Shown here one piece after another: positions 35,357-43,625 of a stretch of DNA of 64,000 nucleotides; the stretch's first letter is position 1; each line of letters starts with the position of its first letter. The stretch is from the NCBI RefSeq assembly GCF_029945895.1, contig NZ_JAQSDL010000097.1:18732-82731 (forward strand), written 5' to 3'. The stretch is from Polaromonas sp. (GTDB taxonomy: Bacteria > Pseudomonadota > Gammaproteobacteria > Burkholderiales > Burkholderiaceae_C). The notes beneath the pieces were generated by a model. The model ran no database searches and was not told where the DNA came from. It saw nothing but the letters and a program-made list of their open reading frames with translations. Position numbers and translations under genes: made by a program.

Positions 35357-36511
35357 TTGTTATCCGCTCTGACCGACGACCAAATCCAGATTCGCGACCT
35401 GATTCGCCGAGTCGCCAAAGAACAAGTTGCGCCGCGTGCCAACGAGATCGACCGTAGCGCCGAATACCCGCAGGACATGTTCGACCTGCTCAGGCAACTT
35501 GGCCTGTTCACGCTTCCGTTTCCGCAGCAGTACGGTGGCACCAACAGCATGGTTTCCGCATGCCTGGCGATCGAGGAATTCGGCCGGGTCTGCTACAACA
35601 CCGCCTATCTGCTGCTACTGCAGTGGGTTCCCTTCGGGGCGATCCTAGCTGGCGGCACCGAAGACCAGAAAGGGCGCTTTTTGCACGGCCTGGCCTCGGG
35701 AGAACTGCGCGGTGCGATCTCCACCACCGAGTCTCAGAGCGGCTCCGACGTGGCCGGCATCAAGACGCGGGCGACGTCGGTCGCCGGCGGCTACAGTCTG
35801 ACCGGCTCGAAGATCTGGTGCACCAATTCCCACATCGCCGACTTCGTGCTGGTGGCCGCCAAGACCACCGACGACAAATCCACCGGCAGCATCAACCTGT
35901 TCATCGTCGAGCGCGGCAGCAAGGGCTTCGAAGTCGGTCGCAAGGAGGAAAAAATGGGCGCGCGCGGCGTGCCGTCCTGCCCCCTGTTCCTCGACGATGT
36001 GTTCGTGCCCGAATCAAATATCCTGGGCGAATCCGGCAAGGGCTTCAAGGTGGTGATGGAGGCATTCAACAAAAGCCGGCCGCTGATCGGCGCGCGCGGT
36101 GTCGGCCTGTCGCAAGGCGCGATCGACCATGCCAGCGAATACATCCAGAACCGTGTCGCTTTCGGCCAGAAGATCAGCGATTTCCAGGGCATACGCTGGA
36201 TGTTGGCCGATATGGCGATCCAGACGGAGGCCGCACGCAACCTTGTCTACAAGGCAGCTGCGATGGTCGACGCAGGGGCCGCCGGCAGCGATCTCGCGCC
36301 GATTGCCGCAATGGCCAAGTGCTTCGCGACCGACACCGCGATGAAGGTTGCAACCGATGCGGTGCAGTTGTTCGGCGCCTCGGGCATTTCCAACGAATAT
36401 CCGATCAACCGCTATTTCCGCGATGCCAAGGTGCTGCAGATCGTCGAAGGCACCAACCAGATCCAACGCAACATCATCGCCAATCACATGCTAGGTCGAC
36501 CGGCACGCTAG
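35357..36511 (+). CDS. Acyl-CoA dehydrogenase
   Basis: This 384-residue ACAD has STTESQSGSDVAGI and CTNSHIADF flavin contacts, LFGASGISNEYP, and the standard catalytic Glu364 in IVEGTNQIQR. The start is TTG 35357, supported by a near-perfect Shine-Dalgarno TAAGGAGGT at 35342-35350. It lies behind a consensus promoter and before a hotdog protein gene and a CoA-transferase gene. It differs from the IVD-type ACADs of Region 1. Confidence 0.9.
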   Translation: MLSALTDDQIQIRDLIRRVAKEQVAPRANEIDRSAEYPQDMFDLLRQLGLFTLPFPQQYGGTNSMVSACLAIEEFGRVCYNTAYLLLLQWVPFGAILAGGTEDQKGRFLHGLASGELRGAISTTESQSGSDVAGIKTRATSVAGGYSLTGSKIWCTNSHIADFVLVAAKTTDDKSTGSINLFIVERGSKGFEVGRKEEKMGARGVPSCPLFLDDVFVPESNILGESGKGFKVVMEAFNKSRPLIGARGVGLSQGAIDHASEYIQNRVAFGQKISDFQGIRWMLADMAIQTEAARNLVYKAAAMVDAGAAGSDLAPIAAMAKCFATDTAMKVATDAVQLFGASGISNEYPINRYFRDAKVLQIVEGTNQIQRNIIANHMLGRPAR

Positions 36512-36554
36512 CAGCCTGTGAATCCAATTCTCAATCAAGTAACAAGGAGCAGCA

Positions 36555-37031
36555 ATGCAAACTGTCGGACTAGGGCTTTACTTCGAAGATCTCCCTGTAG
36601 GTAAAACCTTCAAAACCCTCGCGCGCACCATCCAGGATGCGGACATCTGCGCTTTTTGCAACGTCATCCACATGACCGAAGTGCTCTTCACGGACATGGA
36701 ATTTGTCAAGAACGAATCCGACATCAAGGGGCGCCTAGCCCCCGGTGCGCTGAGCTATTGCTTTGCCGAGGGATTGCTAGCGCAGGCGACTATGCAAAAG
36801 ACCGGCTATGCGTTTCTCAACATGGAACTCAACATAGAGAATCCGGCGTTTGCCGGCGACACCATCCACGTCGAATGCGAGATCATCGAATCGCGGCTGT
36901 CCAACAGCCGGCCCGGGCGCGGGCTGGTGCGCAGCCGCAACAAGGTGATCAAGCAGGACGGCAAGGTCGTGTTGACCTACACGCCGCTGCGCATGGTCAA
37001 GTGCCGCAGTGAACTTAAGGCCGGAGAGTGA
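36555..37031 (+). CDS. MaoC-like hotdog-fold dehydratase
   Basis: This 158-residue protein starts with LYFEDLPVGKTFKTLARTI and has NPAFAGDTIHVECEI, the layout of MaoC/R-specific enoyl-CoA hydratase-like proteins. The usual D-x-x-x-x-H hydratase pair is not obvious (DADICAFCNVIHMTE keeps D and H with different spacing), so activity is uncertain. It overlaps the next gene (GTGA). It is a distant paralog of the protein at 48932-49417. Confidence 0.78.
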   Translation: MQTVGLGLYFEDLPVGKTFKTLARTIQDADICAFCNVIHMTEVLFTDMEFVKNESDIKGRLAPGALSYCFAEGLLAQATMQKTGYAFLNMELNIENPAFAGDTIHVECEIIESRLSNSRPGRGLVRSRNKVIKQDGKVVLTYTPLRMVKCRSELKAGE

Positions 37032-38254
37032 CGACCGCCTTTAACACCCCCGCTGTCGGCGCTCTCGCCGGAGTACGTGTGCTCGATCTAACCATCAATG
37101 TCCTGGGGCCGGTCGCGACCCAGACTCTAGGCGACATGGGTGCCGACGTGATCAAGATCGAGGCACCGCAGGGTGACCCGATGCGCGATACCGGGCCTGC
37201 GCGGCATCCGCAGATGTCGGCCTTTTATCTCAACATGAATCGCAACAAGAAAAGCGTGGTGCTGGACCTCAAAAGCCCCGCCGCGTTCGATGCATTGCTT
37301 CGTCTGCTCGGTGATGCCGACGTGCTCGTTCACAGCATGCGCCCGCAGGCAGCCGAACGCTTGGGCCTGAGCTACGCTGCGGTTGCAGCCCACAATCCCC
37401 GCCTGGTATACGCCTCGGCGCCAGGATACAGCCCGGACGGGCCGTATCGTGATCGACCGGCCTACGACGATGTGATTCAGGGCGAGAGCGGGCTGGCCGA
37501 CATGGTCCATACGGCCACCGGCGTACCTGGCTATCTGCCTACAGTCGCGGCTGACAAACTGTGCGGCGTGTTTCTCGCCTCCGCCATCGGCATGGCCTTG
37601 TTCAGCCGCGAACGCACAGGCCGCGGGCAGCAGGTGCAGATACCGATGCTCGAAACCATGCTGTCGTTCAACTTAGTCGAGCATCTGTGGACCGGCGCGT
37701 TCGGCGACGAAGGCGACCTAGGCTACGGGCGCGCACTGTCGCCCCACCGCAGGCCCTATGCAACCAAGAATGGCTTCATCTGCCTGCTCGCAGTCAGCGA
37801 CGAACAGTGGAAACGCCTGTTTGTCGCGCTTGACCGGCCGGAACTCGCAGTCGACCTGCGTTTCGCAACCATGGGTGCGCGCACTCAGTACATCAACGCC
37901 TTGTACTCGATTGTGGCGGACCAGATTGGCCTGCGCACCACCGGGGAGTGGCGCGCGCGTCTGGACGCGGCGGATATTCCAAACGGGCCAATGAACCGGT
38001 TGCAGGACCTGCCCGCCGACCCGTACTTGAGAGAGACCGGTTTCTTTGAACAGTATGAGCACCCCAGCGAAGGGCCGCTGATTACCACTGCGATCCCGCA
38101 GCGGTTCTCGCAAACACCCGGCAGCATCCGTCTCCCGCCGCCGCGCCTGGGCGAACACACCCGCGAGGTGCTGCAATCGGCGGGTTATGACGACGCCGAT
38201 ATTGCGCGCATTGTGCAGAGCGCACAGGCCCGTCCGGTAGCAGCATCAGCGTAA
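37028..38254 (+). CDS. CaiB/BaiF (family III) CoA-transferase
   Basis: This 408-residue family III CoA-transferase has GVRVLDLTINVLGPVATQ, MNRNKKSVVLDLKSP and catalytic Asp147 in RPAYDDVIQG. The start is GTG 37028, overlapping the preceding stop. It is paralogous to the enzyme at 29414-30661. It probably activates the acid brought in by or related to the Bug receptor gene downstream. Confidence 0.89.
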   Translation: MTTAFNTPAVGALAGVRVLDLTINVLGPVATQTLGDMGADVIKIEAPQGDPMRDTGPARHPQMSAFYLNMNRNKKSVVLDLKSPAAFDALLRLLGDADVLVHSMRPQAAERLGLSYAAVAAHNPRLVYASAPGYSPDGPYRDRPAYDDVIQGESGLADMVHTATGVPGYLPTVAADKLCGVFLASAIGMALFSRERTGRGQQVQIPMLETMLSFNLVEHLWTGAFGDEGDLGYGRALSPHRRPYATKNGFICLLAVSDEQWKRLFVALDRPELAVDLRFATMGARTQYINALYSIVADQIGLRTTGEWRARLDAADIPNGPMNRLQDLPADPYLRETGFFEQYEHPSEGPLITTAIPQRFSQTPGSIRLPPPRLGEHTREVLQSAGYDDADIARIVQSAQARPVAASA

Positions 38255-38454
38255 CCGCGGCCATCTGTCGGGCGCAAAAACCAATCGAAACGACAAGGAG
38301 AAGACATGTAAGAACTTGGAGGCAAGATGGTGATCGTTTCGGCGAGGCCGGCGGCATGGCACTGATGAAGCACTTGGCGCGCGTGATCAAGCAGGCCCAC
38401 GTGACTAGATAGTAACGACACTTAAAACCCGAAGATGGGATCCAAGGAGATTGT
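38255..38454. other. Intergenic region with possible decayed gene
   Basis: A good ribosome site (AAGGAG) precedes an ATG that is followed directly by TAA at about 38287. The plus strand then reads a short peptide ending GGMALMKHLARVIKQAHVTR before two stops near 38410. This may be the remnant of a deleted gene, not recognisable by family. The Bug gene's own ribosome site, AAGGAGA, is at 38444-38450. Confidence 0.35.
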
Positions 38455-39432
38455 ATGAATATTTTTTCGAGAGTCGGCGCGAGCCTGTTCGCAGTCTTGG
38501 CATTGAGCGCTGCGCAGGCTTCGCTCGCGCAGGATAACTATCCCAACCGGCCGATACGCATCGTTATCGGCTTTGGCGCAGGCGGCGGCACCGACGCGGT
38601 GCTGAGGTCGATTGCCGGCAAGCTTGCCGAAAACCTTGGTGTGCCGGTAGTGGTGGACAACAAGCCAGGCGCGAACGGCAACCTCGCCGGTGATGCGGTG
38701 TCCAAATCGTCGGCTGACGGATACACGCTGCTCTACAACACATCTTCCCTTGTGCTGAGCCCGCATTTGTACACTCAGCTGAGTTACGACTTCGCCCGCG
38801 ACCTCACGCCGGTGGCGTTGACGGCAAATATTCCTCTGGCGCTGGTCACCCATCCCTCGGTGCCGGTAACGACGGTGCAAGAGTTCGTGGCTTATCTCAA
38901 GGCAAATCCGAACAAGGTCAATTACGCCTCGGCGGGCAACGGCAACGTCACCCACCTGGCGGCGGTGCAACTATTGCAAAGCGTCGGCGCTCAGGCCACC
39001 CACGTGCCATACAAGAGCGAGGGGAACGCGCTGCCTGACCTACTCGGCGGTCAGGTCCAGTTCTACCTTGGTACCGTCAATGCAATGATCCCCCAGATCA
39101 AGCAGAAAAATCTGAGGGGCCTGGCGGTGACCAGTCTGACGCGAATTGAGGCCATCAGCGATGTCCCAACGCTTGCCGAGACCATCCTTCCGGGCACAGA
39201 ATTTGGCGCGTGGTCGGGCGTGATGGCGCCGACAAAGACACCGCGCGCGATTGTCGCAAAACTCAACGCCGCGTTGAACAAGGCGCTGCAGGATCCGGAG
39301 CTGCGGGCCAAAATCATTGGCACCGGCGCCGAAGTGCGTGGCTCCACCGTCGAGCAATATGACGCCTTTCTCAAGTCGGAGTTCAAGCGCTGGGGCCAGG
39401 CGGTCAAGGCCGCTGGCCTGAAAATGGAGTAG
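38455..39432 (+). CDS. Bug/TctC-family periplasmic solute-binding protein
   Basis: This 325-residue protein has a signal peptide (cut after ASLAQ) and starts NYPNRPIRIVIGFGAGGGTDAVLR, typical of Bug receptors. KPGANGNLAGDAVSKS and PYKSEGNALPDLLGG are further family marks. These bind carboxylates or amides with high affinity for tripartite tricarboxylate transporters. No TctA/TctB membrane genes are in the window, so it is an orphan receptor, as is common in Burkholderiales. Confidence 0.9.
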   Translation: MNIFSRVGASLFAVLALSAAQASLAQDNYPNRPIRIVIGFGAGGGTDAVLRSIAGKLAENLGVPVVVDNKPGANGNLAGDAVSKSSADGYTLLYNTSSLVLSPHLYTQLSYDFARDLTPVALTANIPLALVTHPSVPVTTVQEFVAYLKANPNKVNYASAGNGNVTHLAAVQLLQSVGAQATHVPYKSEGNALPDLLGGQVQFYLGTVNAMIPQIKQKNLRGLAVTSLTRIEAISDVPTLAETILPGTEFGAWSGVMAPTKTPRAIVAKLNAALNKALQDPELRAKIIGTGAEVRGSTVEQYDAFLKSEFKRWGQAVKAAGLKME

Positions 39433-39435
39433 CAC

Positions 39436-40578
39436 ATAGGACCGCTGGCAGGCATCAAGGTGGTCGAACTCGCCGGCATCGGGCCGGGGCCGATGTGCGC
39501 TATGCTGCTGGCCGATCTCGGCGCGACCGTGATTCGCATCGACCGTCGCGAGCCGGTCGATCTCGGTATCAAGCGCCCGCTCAAATTCAATCTCCTGTTG
39601 CGCAATCGCAAGGCCATCGCGCTGGATCTGAAACAGCCGCGACACGTCGCGCTGGCGCTACGGTTGATCGACAAGGCCGATGCATTGATCGAAGGCTTCA
39701 GACCCGGCGTCACCGAACGCATGGGCCTGGGACCCGACATCTGCATCGCGCGCAATCCACGGCTGGTTTACGGCCGCATGACGGGCTGGGGCCAGGACGG
39801 GCCGCTGTCGCATGCTGCCGGCCACGATGTCAACTACATCGCACTGACCGGCGCGCTGCATGCCACGGGGCGCGCCGGTCAGCCGCCCACCGTGCCTGTC
39901 AATATCCTCGGCGACTATGCTGGCGGGTCGCTGTATCTCGCCTTCGGCATCCTCGCCGGCATCATCGAGGCACGCACCTCGGGCAAGGGCCAGGTGGTCG
40001 ATGCCGCGATCATCGACGGCACGGCGCACCTACTGACCTCGTTCTACGGTCTACTGGGGATGGGATCGTTCCGCGAAGAACGCGGCACCAACATCGTCGA
40101 CTCCGGCTCCTATTTCTACGAAGTCTACGAATGCGCCGACGGCAGGTGGGTCTCGGTAGGACCGATTGAAGGCCGCTTCCACGATGATCTACTCAAGAAA
40201 CTCGGGATTGCCCCCGCCGAGATCGGCGCACAAATGAATCCGGACAACTGGCCCAGGGGCAAGGCAATCCTTGCGGCGAAGTTTAAAACCAGGACTCAGG
40301 CGCAATGGTGTGAACTTCTTGAGGGCAGCGACACCTGCTTCGCGCCGGTGCTTGCCATGTCGGAGGCGCCGCAACATCCACACATGAAGGCGCGCAATTC
40401 CTATGTCGAGGTCGACGGCGTCACCCAACCCGCCGCTGCACCACGATTTTCGCGCACACCGGCGGCAACACCCTTGCCGCCACAGGCGATCACTCCCGAA
40501 AACACCGACGCAGCCCTCGCCGACTGGCTGGACCAAGCGGCCATCGAGCAACTTCGCGCCGACGGTATCATCGTCTGA
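39436..40578 (+). CDS. Alpha-methylacyl-CoA racemase
   Basis: The protein contains VVELAGIGPGPMCAMLLADLGA, GHDVNYIALTG, GDYAGGSLYLAFG and FYEVYECADG, so the racemase residues (His about 130, the Asp of GDY, the Glu of YEVYE) are present; it is not a CoA-transferase. It epimerises 2-methylacyl-CoA, required when degrading methyl-branched chains. The expected start codon position holds ATA (39436), with GGAG six bases upstream and the family's usual GPLAGIKVVEL following. The first ordinary start, GTG 39460, would remove eight residues. This is a mutated or unusual start. Confidence 0.85.
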   Translation: MGPLAGIKVVELAGIGPGPMCAMLLADLGATVIRIDRREPVDLGIKRPLKFNLLLRNRKAIALDLKQPRHVALALRLIDKADALIEGFRPGVTERMGLGPDICIARNPRLVYGRMTGWGQDGPLSHAAGHDVNYIALTGALHATGRAGQPPTVPVNILGDYAGGSLYLAFGILAGIIEARTSGKGQVVDAAIIDGTAHLLTSFYGLLGMGSFREERGTNIVDSGSYFYEVYECADGRWVSVGPIEGRFHDDLLKKLGIAPAEIGAQMNPDNWPRGKAILAAKFKTRTQAQWCELLEGSDTCFAPVLAMSEAPQHPHMKARNSYVEVDGVTQPAAAPRFSRTPAATPLPPQAITPENTDAALADWLDQAAIEQLRADGIIV

Positions 40579-40591
40579 CTATGGAACTGCG

Positions 40592-40670
40592 TTACACCCC
40601 GAAGAAATTGCACGGCGCGCGCCTTGGCGCGGACGAGCGAGGGTGTATTTCATCTGGTTCAGCGCGGAGG
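40592..40670 (-). pseudogene. Detached 3' exon of the IclR gene
   Basis: The minus strand from 40670 to the stop at 40592-40594 continues the IclR frame: the split Tyr codon is completed here and followed by LRAEPDEIHPRSSAPRRAP, ending NFFGV. It lies on the far side of the group II intron relic and the IS element. The reconstructed gene would be about 279 residues and would end 13 bp from the convergent racemase gene. Confidence 0.6.
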
Positions 40671-40948
40671 ATCGGCATAGGGGGCAGCCGTTAGGCTGCG
40701 CCCCTGCCACACCACCCGGCATGCGGGTCCGCACCGGGCGGTTCGCGAAGTTGAGGTCATGTGAGTCTGGGTATGCCAATGCTGTCGAAGTAAGCCACTG
40801 TCAGCACGCGGTGTAAGTTGGATCGACTGCAGTGCCACCAACGCCTGCCCGCAGCAGCCACCCTCACGCAGTTGCGCTTCACTTCGCTCACTGTGGCCAG
40901 CTTGCGGGAGGACTTTCACCTCCAAGATAGCGCCCATGCTGGGCGCAC
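40671..40948 (-). mobile_element. Group II intron relic without ORF
   Basis: On the minus strand the segment begins GTGCGCCCAGCATGGGCGC and continues with GGAGGTGAAAGTCCTCC, a 5'-end arrangement seen in bacterial group II introns. Near its 3' end is a domain-V-like hairpin (positions about 40705-40745: a 9-bp lower stem, 2-nt bulge and short upper stem). A domain-VI-like hairpin follows (GGGGCGCAGCC/GGCTGCCCCC), and the segment ends CCGAT. The total is about 278 nt against about 1.9 kb for an intact intron, so the maturase and most of domains I-IV are gone. It could not splice without missing parts. Confidence 0.62.
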
Positions 40949-40951
40949 TAA

Positions 40952-42436
40952 TTTTACTGTGTCATTTAATTAATCTTCCCTGCTGTCGAAGGCAGCAAGG
41001 GCACCGTGGAAGGGTACGAGCCAGCAGTGCGCCGATACTATTCGCAAGCTCGTGATTGAGGATGGGACGTGGCGCTGCGTGCGCTGGGCTTCCCCGAGGC
41101 TTGTAATGCGTGGGTAGGGCAGGCACTTGGCGTTTGGCGCTGTTTTTTTTGCCCCCGACTTCATCGGGATGACTCAACCGCTGAGCGAGCAAGAAACCGT
41201 AGGCGGCAATGCTCAGGCTGGCGTGATGATGAAAGCCGCGCCAGCCCCGGCCCTCGTAGTGGCCCAGGCCGAGGTCCTGCTTGAGGTCCTGGTAGTCACG
41301 CTCGATACGCCAACGCATCTTGGCTTCAAACACCATGCGCTCCAGCGGTGTGTCCTCGGGCAGCGTCGACAGCCAGTACTTCAGCGGCTCGGCGTCCCCC
41401 TTGGGCCACTCGATGAGCAGCCACTCGGGTTCGCGCAGTTCCTCGCGCAGGTTGTCCCGGTGCGCTGCGCGCACCCGCACGCGGGCCAAGCGCGAATGCA
41501 GCTTGGCGTTCGTGCCTTCGCGCCAGGTGACGCTGTGCCAATGCTCGGGCCCAAGCTCCAGGGCGAGGTCCTTGATCGATTGCGGATGGTGTTGCGGCCA
41601 AGCGGCGCCGCCCAGACGCAGTCGCTTGGGCACTTGCCCGCGACCCCTGTAGGCTTGCGGCGGCAGAGGCTCGCGTCCGGACGGCCAGACCGTCACACTG
41701 CCGCTCACGCCCACCACATAGCGCAGGTCCAACTCGCTCAGGCGTTCTCGAAACGCCGTGTCCACGCCGTAGCCGGCATCGGCCAGCACGCAGTGCCGGG
41801 GCGCACCCTGGCCCATCAAATGCTCGATCTGCTGGAGCGCGATCTGCGGTTTGGTCGCAAACTGCAGTGCCTCGGGAACGCCGACCTTGGCGCGTCGCGC
41901 CGAATCGTCGGCCCACTCCTTGGGCAGGTACAACTGCGAGGCCACCGGCACGCTGGCCGCCTCGCTCGCCAGCGACACGCTCACCGCCACCTGGCAGTTG
42001 TCTTGCTTGCCCAGCATCCCGCAGTACTGGCGCGCCACGCCCACCGAATGCCGGCCCTGCTTGGGGAACCCCGTGTCGTCGATGATCCACCAGCCGCCGC
42101 CCGCGAAGTCCATCAGCGGCACGACCCATTGGCACACGCGCAGCAGCATCTGCTCGTCCGACCAAGCTGCATCGGCCACGAAGTGGTTCAGCGACTGGTG
42201 CCGCGAGCGCACCTTCAGCGGCTCCACCAGCGCGGCCATGGGCTCCACGCTCTTGCGCTGCAGCGGCGACATCAGCCCGGTGCAGTACCCCCGCGCAGTC
42301 CGGCGTGCCGGTCGGCATGGCCCAGCCCTTCGCTCAGATGGGCCATGTAGCGATCAAACTCTTGCAGTTCGTCCATCACGGCCCGCCTTTCACTTGAAGA
42401 TGCTTGGATAATGCCTTGATTTATAACACAGTAAAA
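40952..42436 (-). mobile_element. IS701-like insertion sequence
   Basis: The element is about 1485 bp long. Tips TTTTACTGTG at 40952-40961 and CACAGTAAAA at 42427-42436 form terminal inverted repeats, with weaker matches continuing inward. Flanks are CTAA (40948-40951) and CTAG (42437-42440), that is, a 4-bp duplication with one mismatch; IS701-family elements make 4-bp duplications. It carries one transposase gene on the minus strand. Confidence 0.78.
40962..42272 (-). CDS. IS701-family transposase, N-terminal frame disrupted
   Basis: The readable frame is 436 residues with DDE-transposase motifs IIDDTGFPKQG, VLADAGYG and ERDYQDLKQDLGLGHYEG. The real N-terminus appears to start at ATG 42376 (MDELQEFDRYMAHLSEGL) but a run of five G (42288-42292) puts it out of frame with the rest; three G would restore RGYCTGLM. 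So the gene is either a frameshifted pseudogene or starts internally at 42272, about 35 residues short. Confidence 0.85.
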   Translation of the reverse strand: MSPLQRKSVEPMAALVEPLKVRSRHQSLNHFVADAAWSDEQMLLRVCQWVVPLMDFAGGGWWIIDDTGFPKQGRHSVGVARQYCGMLGKQDNCQVAVSVSLASEAASVPVASQLYLPKEWADDSARRAKVGVPEALQFATKPQIALQQIEHLMGQGAPRHCVLADAGYGVDTAFRERLSELDLRYVVGVSGSVTVWPSGREPLPPQAYRGRGQVPKRLRLGGAAWPQHHPQSIKDLALELGPEHWHSVTWREGTNAKLHSRLARVRVRAAHRDNLREELREPEWLLIEWPKGDAEPLKYWLSTLPEDTPLERMVFEAKMRWRIERDYQDLKQDLGLGHYEGRGWRGFHHHASLSIAAYGFLLAQRLSHPDEVGGKKNSAKRQVPALPTHYKPRGSPAHAAPRPILNHELANSIGALLARTLPRCPCCLRQQGRLIK

Positions 42437-43198
42437 CTAGGTCCGCTGCGCGCCCGAGGCGTCGGCGGCGACTTCGATCACAGCTTTGCGCAGCGCCGGG
42501 AGTTCTGTCTGGAAGCGCGCTGCCGGCGCCCCAACCAGCAGCGCATGGGTGGCGGTGCCGTCCGCGCCAAACACCGGCGCCGCGATGCCCGCCGCACCGT
42601 CTACGGCTTCGCCCACGGTGATCGCAACCCCCGCCTTGCGGATCGCCCCCAGTTCGCGGCGCAGCGCAGCGCGGTCAGTCACCGTCTTCGATGTCAGCGC
42701 CTTGAGCTTGATCGACTTCAGGTAGTGCTCGCGCCACGCATCGTCCTGGAAAGCCAGCAGAACCCGGCCCGCGGCCGAAGGGTACAACAGGCGCGTGGTT
42801 CCCACCGGTACCGCGTAGCGTACGGCCTGCGGGCTTTCGACACATTCGACGTAGGTGACGATTTTCGCGTCGCGATCCAGCACCGCCAGAAACACGCTCT
42901 CCCGTGTGCGCGCGACCAATTCTTCCATGTAGGGGCGGATCAGCTTGGGGAACTGGCGCGCCGAAAGAATCTCTGAAGCCATCCGGAACACGGCTGTGCC
43001 GAGCGTGTAGCGAGCGGACGCATGATAGAGATAACCCATCGAAACCAAGGGTTTGAGCAAAAGAAGCAGGCTGCTCTTGGGCGCCTCCAAGGTGGTACTT
43101 AATTGGGCCAGGGTGAGCCCGTCGTCCGACTTGGCGATGGTCCCGAAGAGCCTCAACACTCGAGTGAGCGAGCGCGGTGAATAGACCTCTTGTTCCAT
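42437..43198 (-). CDS. IclR family regulator, 3' end interrupted by intron/IS
   Basis: This IclR regulator has 253 residues as it stands: HTH LAQLSTTLEAPKSSLLLLLKPL, effector domain VRYAVPVGTTRLLYPSAAGRVLLAFQDDAWR. It is a close paralog of the IclR gene at 30801. The stop TAG is made from the exon TA plus the next G, the first base of the intron, also within the IS duplication CTAG. About 26 C-terminal residues now lie at 40592-40670. The main fold is nearly complete, so partial function is possible. It would have controlled the cassette on the plus strand. Confidence 0.85.
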   Translation of the reverse strand: MEQEVYSPRSLTRVLRLFGTIAKSDDGLTLAQLSTTLEAPKSSLLLLLKPLVSMGYLYHASARYTLGTAVFRMASEILSARQFPKLIRPYMEELVARTRESVFLAVLDRDAKIVTYVECVESPQAVRYAVPVGTTRLLYPSAAGRVLLAFQDDAWREHYLKSIKLKALTSKTVTDRAALRRELGAIRKAGVAITVGEAVDGAAGIAAPVFGADGTATHALLVGAPAARFQTELPALRKAVIEVAADASGAQRT

Positions 43199-43387
43199 GC
43201 TTTCCCGATGGTGTTGTTAAATGAAAATAAGGGCTGCAGGCCAACCAGCCCCGTACTGCAACTTCTCCTAAGCCGGACGAGCCGGAACCAAACAGGCAAA
43301 GCGAGGCCTCGATTGTACGCAAGCTTTTTGGACGCTCAACTCCCATGAGTATTGTGTCGGGAGTATTGAGGCTGGCCCCCCCCCAGG

Positions 43388-43625
43388 CGTGCGGCTCCCG
43401 CACTGATGGCTGCTCGTTAAAGCTGGCGCGCCAGTTCGCTGGCAAGCATTGGTTGTGCAGTGTCAGTCATCCGCCTGTGTCCCCGCTGCCAGCCAGGGCG
43501 CCGTGCCCAATGCGGCCGAGCAAGCGCTGCAGCATGCCAATCGTCTCGCCACGCGCACGCTGCTGCGGGTGGTGGCCGACGCCCGGCAATGCAGTCACCT
43601 CAAGCGGCATCAGTCCGTGGCGGAA
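43388..43625. repeat. Direct repeat copy B (PrpD 3'-end remnant plus hydrolase C-terminus)
   Basis: This matches 33888-34124 in the same orientation. The first part (43388-43450) matches the end of the MmgE/PrpD gene and its stop region at about 75%, although no PrpD gene is present here. The second part is the intact hydrolase 3' end, about 91-92% identical to copy A. The upstream gap, 43199-43387, is IclR promoter DNA with a run of nine C at 43378-43386. Confidence 0.75.

Noticed and set aside
39436-40578. CoA-transferase annotation
   Set aside because: The His, Asp and Glu positions match alpha-methylacyl-CoA racemase rather than the CaiB/Frc catalytic Asp pattern.
41127-42350. Plus-strand 407-codon open frame opposite the transposase
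   Set aside because: It is the complement of the IS701 transposase with no motifs of its own.
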